Part shown: positions 56,430 to 64,000 of the stretch, one piece after another
Layout: every line of letters starts with the position of its first letter
How positions within the stretch are numbered: the stretch's first letter is position 1
NCBI GenBank assembly: GCA_020740775.1
Contig: JAHEWK010000002.1
Location: forward strand, 806,001-870,000
Source: Ilyonectria destructans
Lineage: Eukaryota; Ascomycota; Sordariomycetes; Hypocreales; Nectriaceae
Direction of reading: 5' to 3'
DNA length: 64,000 bases
Notes under the pieces: generated by a model
What the model saw: only the letters and a program-made list of their open reading frames with translations
What the model was told of the DNA's origin: nothing
The model's database searches: none
Position numbers and translations under genes: made by a program

Positions 56430-56982
56430 GTGATGAGGGACGGACGGTAATTCGTTGACGAGCCCATGTCAGGCTGTGCCTGATTGTATTTGTAGTTATA
56501 CTTGTAATACCCCCCGTGCGCTGTGTCGCACGTCTAATTCTTCAAGTGTTTGGAAGTAAGGAAACGTACGGAAGTAACATGATTATATACAAGAAATCCC
56601 AGCAGACGAAGGGGAGTTGGCTCCTCTTATGTGGGCTGTGCTGCCGGAGCCCATGGTTGAGAAATTATAATACATGCACGATGAGCAGCGCCAACGCTGT
56701 CGTGGCGCGTTTTGTCGTGAATCGACGGCCATTTAAATGCAGATGCCTCATGGGCCGTGACACGTCGCATCAATTGGAACACTCAATCTTGATCTTATCT
56801 GAGACATGGACTTCTGGACTCTGGAGTAAGTCTAGTTAGCTGCCCACCCCCCTCAGTCAGTGGGTCTGGAAGCGCAGAATAAACGTAGATGACAGCTGCT
56901 GTAACTTATCAAGTAGAATGAAGTATATGTAAACAGAATGCAACAAGCAAGCTCAATTAACCAACTATCCAGTATTCTATCA
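56430..56982. other. Convergent 3' intergenic region
   Basis: 553 bp between the stops of the C2H2 and LCCL genes. No gene is seen; the single 107-codon frame has no domain. Confidence 0.5.
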
Positions 56983-58818
56983 TCAAGTCATAGTCCAACT
57001 CCCATTGGCAAACCAAGTACCTGCTCCTGTGTAATCCATTGCTGTCCCATCCTTCATATACGCAAATCTAAAATATTCCGGCAACCCAAAATCCAAGAGT
57101 CGCGTCCATGTGAAATTGTATGCCAAAGCCGTGTCAGGGAAGAAGCGACGATATCGCTCGACATCGTTGACAAGCACACTAATACCATCAAACGTCGGCG
57201 TCGGCGGCCCTTCCCACGAGAAGGTGATATTGAACCCGGTCGGCGTCGATTCGATGGCCGACGCGTTTATAGCGGGAACCAAGCCGTCGAATAATGCGTC
57301 CCCGCGGAGGTCGGCTGATGTTTGCAGGAGAGAATCAAATCCCCATCGAGCAATCCCGTTGACAAAAAGGCCGAGAAGTATGCCTTGGTATAATAATGAT
57401 GACCGGGTCTGCACGCTCGTGCCAGGAAGCAACAACAGGGCCAAGATGTAGTGATGAATGCGAAGGTTAATGTTTGGCATGGCCACAAAGAAGACAATTC
57501 CCAGGATAAAGAGCCCGTAGAGCGCCAGAAAGTGAAGCACACGTCCCTCCAACCAAAAGGTATATACTTGCTGACATATGATGGCGGTGAGAATGCAAAT
57601 GATGACGGCCAGCGCAACTTTGGCTCCTGCTTGATGTTCCAAGTCATGAGCCGTGAGGCGACTGATGGGGATCCAGTCCAGTGTGTAGTTGGAGAGAGCG
57701 CCGAACCAGAACCCTCCCAGCCAGAGTAGGACCTTCTCAAACTGCGCTTCCAGGCCCTTCAATGTTCTAGAAACACTGGTTTGGTATATGATGACGGCGC
57801 AAAAGGCAGCGGGTAAGAATCTCCCGACCAGCCTAGAGATGTGATCCGGGAGTGCAGAAGTGTTGAGGTGTGAGGCGCCAGGCGGATCGGATACAAGGCC
57901 GACATGGGCGAAGAGAGCGATGAAGACGATGAAGAATTGCAGGGATGGTGATGTTGTGAATAGCGAGAAGACGATAGTGAAGAAGAGTGAAATGTAGAGC
58001 AGGACTTGTCGCGGGTCCTCGCTACAGGCGATGTTTTCATCTGAAGAAAAGTCGAATGAAGATGGAAAATACGAGTCAAAGGGAATCGACTCAATGCCAT
58101 TCCTACGAACACTCGAGAAACCCTCCTGCTCGCCAGCTTTCCTCACCCGGCCACAGCCTCCCTTGCTATCCGTCACAACACCAGCATGAATCGCAGAGCC
58201 ACAGATAAACGAGTCGGGGCGGTAGACGCCATCGCCAATAACCAACGGTCGGTAATTCACGTCCAACGGCCCAACGGCACGAGGGTTCAAAACCCGGACC
58301 CCGGCGCAATTCGCAGGACATCGGAAAGCAAAGGAGCTGTTGGTGAAGGGGCGACAGTCCAAGCCGTCCAGTCCGCAGAAGTTCTTGCGCCTCCAGAGGG
58401 TGTCGACGCAGTCTAGGTTCAAGACGTAGTCATCCGGGCCATCCTTGAGAGCGCGGCCGCCAGTCGCCAGAGGAATTGAGAAAGCAGATGCCCAGAGAAG
58501 TAAGAAGGTAATTAACAAGATGAGCTTGCGTTTCTTGCTGGCGAAGAAGCGATCCAGAAGATGAATGGGATATTGCTGGATTGACGGGAAGAACGGCTGA
58601 ATCGATTGGATTCGGGGCGGATCAGGTCCTGAAAGCCTCTGGAGGAACTTTGGACGGTGTCGTGGCGGAGGACGCTGGATCTCGGCATCTTCGGATTCTT
58701 CGTAATCGAGTTGATCTGGGCGCAATAGTTGGGCCTCTTCATCGGTTGTAGCTTGATGATATAGGTCGTCTTCTCGAGACCCGTACGGCTCACCGTGAGC
58801 TTCAGACTCGGCGTTCAT
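56983..58818 (-). CDS. LCCL-domain multi-pass membrane protein
   Basis: One main exon; from the ATG at 58818 it gives 611 residues. The frame is open further upstream to about 58995 but without an ATG, so a spliced first exon (acceptor TTACAG|AAT near 58,931) may add an N-terminus. The acidic cytosolic N-terminus is followed by a first membrane helix (LILLITFLLLWASAFSIPL). A lumenal/extracellular LCCL domain comes next (CRPFTNSSFAFRCPANC; VYRPDSFICGSAIHAGVV) with paired Cys. Eight or so further hydrophobic segments and a beta-rich C-terminal region with N-glycosylation sequons (AINASAI, YNFTW, ANGSW) follow. LCCL domains occur in secreted or membrane proteins and may bind lipids. The fungal role is not known. 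Confidence 0.88.
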   Translation of the reverse strand: MNAESEAHGEPYGSREDDLYHQATTDEEAQLLRPDQLDYEESEDAEIQRPPPRHRPKFLQRLSGPDPPRIQSIQPFFPSIQQYPIHLLDRFFASKKRKLILLITFLLLWASAFSIPLATGGRALKDGPDDYVLNLDCVDTLWRRKNFCGLDGLDCRPFTNSSFAFRCPANCAGVRVLNPRAVGPLDVNYRPLVIGDGVYRPDSFICGSAIHAGVVTDSKGGCGRVRKAGEQEGFSSVRRNGIESIPFDSYFPSSFDFSSDENIACSEDPRQVLLYISLFFTIVFSLFTTSPSLQFFIVFIALFAHVGLVSDPPGASHLNTSALPDHISRLVGRFLPAAFCAVIIYQTSVSRTLKGLEAQFEKVLLWLGGFWFGALSNYTLDWIPISRLTAHDLEHQAGAKVALAVIICILTAIICQQVYTFWLEGRVLHFLALYGLFILGIVFFVAMPNINLRIHHYILALLLLPGTSVQTRSSLLYQGILLGLFVNGIARWGFDSLLQTSADLRGDALFDGLVPAINASAIESTPTGFNITFSWEGPPTPTFDGISVLVNDVERYRRFFPDTALAYNFTWTRLLDFGLPEYFRFAYMKDGTAMDYTGAGTWFANGSWTMT

Positions 58819-59898
58819 TGCGACGCCGTCAATTCCGGCCTCACGTTCGAGGGTCGCGAAGTGGTTATCCCGCTTTCTCAGCTCGCCGCCGTCAACGGAG
58901 TCAGCCGTGAATCGAAACGCTTTATCTTGATTCTGTAACGCGCAAGGGATGAAGGGCAAAAAGAACTGCAACTGAGCGCCAACATGGAGAAACAAGGTTG
59001 TTCATTCAGCCTGATTACCAACGGCCGAGAGCTGGAACCTGGAGATTGTCAGACTCCACCCGCGCTTATCAAGGTCGCTGTCAATTGGTCGCCTCATCGA
59101 GCCCAGCAGTAACTTACTCCGTGCCGAGTATTCTGTTGCAAAAGACAATGTCCCTCTAGGACTTTCAAACCACCCTATAAGAGCTTGCTTTGTGACTGTT
59201 GAACGATGAGCCCTTTCGATTTGATGAGAATGTGATGATTGTGTTGTGGCTAGCTAAAGCGGCGAACGGGAGGTCTCGGGAGAGATCGGCTCTGTCGCTA
59301 GTGGCCTTACATTTTAAGCATGAATTGGGACGCCGCTTGAACATGCATGCGATGCCCTGGCCCCACTAACAGTGACATATTCATCCAGAGCTGTTTCGAC
59401 GACCGAGTCAAAGCCATGACTTCGATCACCGTCGCCCAGAAACCAACGATGAAGCAAAGGGACAACAAAAGCGCGCTTTCATCTCATCCAGGCTTTGCTT
59501 GGAGCAGCCTTATTTCGTAGAAACCTCTAGTCAAGAGTGACATGTCGGGCTGAGTTACCGCCGTGGGCTCCTCCCCAAAAGTGCAAAAGCTTCAATATCC
59601 CCTATTTCTCTTCCGAAGACCTTAAATCCCCAACATACTATTCTAATCTGCAATAAATTCATAAGCTAACATTTGTAATCCTTGTGGGCTGTATCTTCAC
59701 GGTAATCCCTCCGTCTAGATATGACGTCTTGCATGAGCCCCACCATCCCCGCTTCCGATATTGTGGTGACCAGAGGATGACGCTCCGTTGTCATCTCTCA
59801 CAGTGTTTTAATCTCTAAATCTTTCACAAGTCATCTCTATAGGGTTGAATCAGTTGTATATCCCATCAGTGCCTATTCAGATCGCAGAAACGCCCACC
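58819..59898. other. Divergent upstream region (LCCL / aldo-keto reductase)
   Basis: About 1.1 kb that holds both promoters and probably a 5' exon of the LCCL gene. The sequence from 59,600 to 59,890 is AT-rich. No other gene is supported. Confidence 0.45.
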
Positions 59899-61029
59899 AT
59901 GGCATCAACCGCGCCCCCGCTTCTAGCTTCCCGAGTGACCGTACGTACCCATCGAGCATATATAGCTTCACTAGCACGTCATAAAGACTGGCAGAAGCCA
60001 CGCTAACTACTAATGCCGAAAGCTCGCCAACGGGTTGACAATCCCCCAGGTCCAGCTCGGCCTGTACATGATGTCCGGCAAGGAGGCCAAGCACTCAGTC
60101 AAAGAGGGCTTGTCACTCGGCTACCGAGGATTCGATTGCGCTCAAATGTACCACAACGAGAAAGAAGCTGGACAAGGTATCAGGGACTATCTAGCAAGTG
60201 CCGACAACACCCTGGGACTCAAGCGCGAGGACATATTCTACACGTCGAAGCTTAGCAGCAACAAGACGTCGTACGAAGCCGTGCGGCGCTCAATCAAGGG
60301 CTCTGTCGCGGCCTCGGGACTCGAGTATATCGATCTTTTCTTACTTCATAGCCCTTATGGTGGCAAAGAGGCTCGGTTGACAAGTTGGAAGGCGTTGGAG
60401 GATGCGGTTGAAGAGGGCGAAGTCAAGATGGCTGGAGTGAGCAATTACGGCGTTGCGCATGTGAGTCAAATCTTAGCAGTTCATCAGAGAAAACATCTAA
60501 CAATGTTCCAGATCGAAGAACTAATGGCCTCAAACCCGCGAGTACCGCCGGTCATCAACCAAATTGAGGTCCACCCATTCAACACCCAGACAGGCATCCG
60601 AGAGACTTGTGCTAAACACAACATCACCATTGAAGCATACGCGCCCCTCGCCAGAGCCATGCGTATGAGGCACCCCAAGATCATTGAGCTGGCCAAGAAG
60701 TATTCCTGCACACCTGCTCAAGTTTTTGTCAAGTGGGTGGTGCATCCCGATTCACAAAGTCCACGACTATGGATAGCTAATGCAGGTTCTCAGGTGGTCG
60801 CTCCAGCATGACTTGGTGACGCTGCCCAAGTCTACTCGTCAGGAACGGATGATCGAGAATGCTAGCGTTGATGGATTCGAGCTATCGGACGATGACATGG
60901 CTGCATTGGATGCGTTGGATGAGAGATTGGTCACTGACTGGTATGTTAATTCCCGGAAACCTCACAGTTCGCTAGGTGCAAGAAGAGAAACTGAAATATT
61001 ACCCCAGGGACCCTACCGAAGCGCCATAG
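59899..61029 (+). CDS. Aldo/keto reductase (2,5-diketogluconate reductase-like / GCY-type)
   Basis: Five exons (59899-59940, 60023-60460, 60512-60727, 60786-60940, 61008-61029) give 290 residues, normal for a cytosolic AKR. The catalytic tetrad is Asp52, Tyr57, Lys90 and His123 (FDCAQMYHNE; YTSKLSSN; LLHSPYGG). The C-terminal NADPH-site motif VTLPKSTRQERM is intact, and a 22-nt last exon encodes the usual ending DPTEAP. The third intron has a weak donor (TTT|GTCAAG) chosen because it restores the conserved AQVFVLRWSLQ; the alternative donor TGG|GTGGTG would add three residues. The second intron (51 nt) has no stop and is a multiple of three. Its tail faces the D-amino-acid oxidase gene 163 bp away. 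The substrate is not deducible. Confidence 0.87.
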
Positions 61030-61192
61030 AGAGTCAGCTTTTCCAGGTCCCAAGCTATGTCTCAAACATCTACCAACGCTTTCGGTTGAGACGAAGCGTA
61101 CGTAGATGTTTGGATACTGAATCTCGACATGAAGTTCGTTCATATTGATGGCCACTGAAATACCCTAGCACACACAAAGTATCCCAAAGTGT

Positions 61193-62479
61193 CTATAACT
61201 TTGACCTCGTGGTCACAGGTGACAAAACCACACGCACAAGTTGCTGCACCTCGTTCGCAATACCCCATGAAAGTTCGTAGCCACGGCCTCCTGCACCATA
61301 CGCATGTACGACATGCTGACTCCCCACCGCGCTGTCTCTTGTTTCCGTCTCGACCCTCATGCCTCCATCTCGGGCAGGACGACGTCCGACAATGTCTGCG
61401 ATGACTTGGATATTTGCCAACTCGGTTGATTCAACCCCGACTAGTTGGTTGCACGATTCTGGAATGATGCGCTTAGCAGCCTCCAGAATACGACGGCGTG
61501 TGTCCAAAGACGGCTCCAGAGACCAGTCGTTGATGTCCTTCGTACCCCCAATGACTGTTCCTCCGTTGAATCCACGAGGGATAACGAAGCTCCATGAACC
61601 ATCCGAGTTCTGTGCAGTGATAGTTTTGACTGCTGATGAGAGATTCGTTAAAAGTATATGACCTATGGTGCATCTCGTTAGCAACGTCCATCCAAGCCCT
61701 AATGATATCGCAATGGCAATAGGGTATTAAACCACTGATAGTATAGCGAACCTCGAATGGGATAACACTTGGGATCTCCGAATCCCACGCCGCTCGCATT
61801 GATGACAGCTTTTATGTGTGAACCCCAGCTGTATGGCTCCCATGGACTCTTGATGTCCCGTTGCAAGGTCTGTCCCCCGTGGAGGATGAATTTACGCAAG
61901 AGATTGCCGCAGTACAAGGGTGAGTTGACGCAGTACGTCTGGTACTCAAATCCGAAGCAAATCCCTTCTGGTAGCTCACTAGCCGGATACTTTCGGTAGC
62001 CGAGCAATCCAGATTCCCTAGTAAACATCTCGGCATCCTGTTCCTCGTATTCTGGAGGCGACGTCCCGAGATATTCGACTCCCGCAACCTGACTAATCCC
62101 GGCCGACGGGTCGCTCTCGAGATGGCGCTTGAACTCGGCCATGGTTTGTTTCAGCCATTTTGCCTCACGATGCAATTGGGGAGTTGATCCTGGGATGGGT
62201 CGCACATGCGCGCCCGCCCACATGGAGGCGTAGTCGGCGGAGTGCTGGATCGGAGCTCCTGGAATCGAGGTGGGCCATTCTCGCGCGACAAGAAGAACAT
62301 CCGTGGAGCGGCTTGAGTCGCGGTCTGAAAGAAGTTGTTGGATCTTCAGGGCGCTTGTGAGGCCGATGATTCCAGCTCTAGGCACAACCGTAAGACAAGG
62401 TTATGGTGTAGTGGCTTGGTCAAGGAAGAGCACCTTACCCTATGACGACGATTGTGGATTTTGGCGGGGTTTGCGACAT
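61193..62479 (-). CDS. DAO: D-amino-acid oxidase, peroxisomal (PTS1)
   Basis: Three exons (62479-62439, 62377-61752, 61662-61193) give 378 residues. The FAD-binding dinucleotide fold is at the N-terminus: IVVIGAGIIGLTSAL, whose Gly-rich loop is rebuilt across the first intron. The HSADYASMWAGAHVRP stretch is the second FAD contact typical of the DAO family. VINASGVGFGDPKCYPIRG and FVIPRGFNGGTVIGGT precede the substrate-side region, and the C-terminal VHAYGAGGRGYELSWG is the second FAD-contact signature. The protein ends in SKL, a canonical peroxisomal import signal. It oxidatively deaminates D-amino acids (or D-Asp, in the related enzyme) to keto acids, ammonia and H2O2. The neutral versus acidic preference cannot be told from sequence by eye. 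Confidence 0.92.
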
Positions 62480-63641
62480 GGTGATTGAGGTGTTTGTGAA
62501 TGGCTTAGGAGTTTACAATGTGCAATGGTGCATTCGCAAACTACGTGATACGCATGCGGTACAGATGAGAGAGCAATTGGCATGCAATAGATAAGAGGAC
62601 GACTCTGATGTTATCGACCACAAGACGAGGCATTAGGTAAGGGTATGAGTCCGATTGCGGACGTTTGGCTCCCTCGGTTAGAAATGGTTGACGGCGGGTT
62701 CTTTACGGGCTATTGACAGCAGAACCAAAATGAATCACATCTCATTTGCAGCTTCCGAACGACGGCCTTCAACCTTGTCAGCGAGAAGAGCGCTTGGTAG
62801 ACATCGGCTGACCAGGGCTGGGGTGATGGCACCGGCAATCGGAGGTTTCCGGTGTGGGGCCGAGCTTGGCGCAGGGGCATGACGGCCGACAGCGACGTTC
62901 CGGACCGGATTGGAGATGGCTTCCCGATGGAGGGTGCGTTGGAATCGTTGCATGGTCAATCAGGCGTGTAGGGAATGTTGGTGCGTCTTGGTTGGTAGCA
63001 ATGGAGGGAAAGATTGGGAGGGGGTACTTGGGCGTTGATGCAAGAACTCGACAATGCTGTTGCTGTACACGTAGCTGAGTAGTCGAACATAAGTCGAACA
63101 TGTTGTTGAGTGATAATCATGACATGTTGCTCTTCAAATGAATGTGGTCACTTTCTCTTCGCCTTGGAGATCAAGCCTGGACCATGACTTTCAGAGTTGC
63201 GGTGTAATCAATTGTCATTTCGCGGGCGCTCTGACAAACGTAGCATCAAGAGGCAACTAGTTCCTGTGGGAACTTGACCAAAGGCTAGACTCTCAAATGC
63301 TGACACGCCATGACGGTGGCCCTTATTCGACGAGCCATGACAGCATGAATCGCGATGGAGTCAGTCAGTGGTTGATGGCAAATGTTGGAAATAAGCAATC
63401 GCTGATTGGCCAGGTGGGTGGTCATCAATGATCTCGGCCAATCAGAGCGCAGGCGATTACTGGCATCGAGACCGGGGAGCGGCGAACCTTCATAGAATGT
63501 GGACCCATGGCTCTCAGGTACAAATAAGTTGGGGGAGCCCAGATGACAAAAGGTTCACTCACCAGCCATTCATCAAACAATCAAACCTTCAACTCTCACC
63601 TACAGAATCACTTCAACTTCACCAAATCCACCTCAATCACC
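62480..63641. other. Divergent upstream region (DAO / metallothionein-like)
   Basis: About 1.2 kb. No gene is supported. The last 250 bases contain a perfect inverted pair of CCAAT-type elements and an AT-rich TATA-like stretch (ACAAATAA near 63,520), consistent with a strongly regulated promoter for the Cys-rich gene. Confidence 0.5.
63403..63444. promoter_or_regulatory. Inverted CCAAT-box pair upstream of the metallothionein-like gene
   Basis: TGATTGGCC at 63403-63411 and its exact reverse complement GGCCAATCA at 63436-63444, separated by 24 bases and about 200 bp upstream of the start codon. CCAAT is the site of the heterotrimeric CCAAT-binding complex (HapB/C/E-type in fungi). The pairing could bind two complexes. 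Function is inferred from motif and position only. Confidence 0.45.
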
Positions 63642-64000
63642 ATGACTATCAAGGCTTCCACCTGCTGCGCCAAGGGCACCTCCGAGTGCGCCTGTGGTAT
63701 GTAAACCCCACCCGCAGCCTCGTGAACTCGATCCACTGACATGGGGGGTTCTCCAGCCAAGCAAGCAACCTGCTCTTGCGGCCAGAAGTCTGCTCTTCAG
63801 TGCACCTGCGCCAAGGCCACCGACGAGAACACCATCAGCGGGCCGCGATGCTCGTGCCGCGCCCGCCCCGCCGGCGAGTGCACCTGCGACCGCGCCGCTT
63901 CCGAGAACTCCTTCTCGGGCTCCGCGTGCTCGTGCGGTTCCCGACCAGCTGGTACGTGTGCACCCGTCGCCGTGTTGCTAAGATTGTCCCACTGACCTGG
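63642..64000 (+). CDS. Cys-rich metallothionein-like protein (partial at right edge)
   Basis: Exon 1 is 63642-63696 and exon 2 is 63757-63951. A donor GTACGT at 63952 then opens an intron that runs past the window, so the C-terminus is missing. The visible part is 83 full codons with 18 Cys in repeated C-x-C and CC groups: STCCAKGTSECAC, ATCSCGQ, LQCTCAKA, RCSCRARPAGECTCDRA and SACSCGSRPA. There are no aromatics and few hydrophobics. This matches a small family of fungal metallothionein-like proteins in which the motif CSCRARPAGxCTCDRA is conserved. A role in copper/zinc binding or metal tolerance is expected but inferred. The start at 63642 is the first ATG and gives the family-type MTIKAS. 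Confidence 0.85.

Overview
This window is nuclear DNA of a filamentous ascomycete (Pezizomycotina; a Sordariomycete, perhaps Hypocreales, is my best guess). The genes are split by short introns of about 47-90 nt with GT..AG ends and CTAAC/CTGAC-like branch sites. Protein families typical of filamentous fungi are present: HET, fungal STAND/NACHT, Zn2Cys6, GH71, LCCL and Sip5. There are no bacterial operon features, and I found no tRNA, rRNA, CRISPR array or intact transposon. Gene models were assembled by hand from reading frames and splice signals. For every multi-exon gene reported as complete, the exon lengths sum to a multiple of three.

Region by region: (1) 0.3-5.3 kb: ARA2-type aldo/keto reductase (-) and an F-box protein with a Cys-rich C-terminus (-). 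(2) 5.3-17 kb: gene-poor, with a single-exon UFD1-domain zinc protein (+) and a Sip5-like RING-type protein (+) behind a long pyrimidine-rich leader. (3) 18-32.5 kb: conserved housekeeping block with a GH71 alpha-1,3-glucanase lacking a signal peptide (+), a GCIP-family protein (-), the glucosidase II beta subunit ending in KDEL (+), the complete TOR kinase (-, five exons, 2427 aa) and Rtf2 (+, divergent from TOR). (4) 33.6-46.9 kb: an accessory island with a NACHT/ankyrin NLR-like protein (-), a HET-domain protein (-), and two divergent fungal-specific protein kinases (- and +) that share a pre-kinase region and an intron position. A small unknown ORF lies between the kinases. (5) 47.3-64 kb: Zn2Cys6 regulator (-), secreted beta-lactamase-like protein with a GPI-type tail (+), C2H2-type protein (+), LCCL membrane protein (-), a second aldo/keto reductase (+) tail to tail with a peroxisomal D-amino-acid oxidase (-), and a Cys-rich metallothionein-like gene (+) cut by the right edge.

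How the genes fit together: TOR and Sip5 (named for interaction with the Snf1 kinase) belong to nutrient signalling, Rtf2 to replication termination, and glucosidase II beta to ER glycoprotein quality control. The most interesting part is the NLR/HET/kinase island. Its domain set matches fungal allorecognition and innate-immunity-like genes, and the two kinases look like diverged copies of one ancestral architecture.
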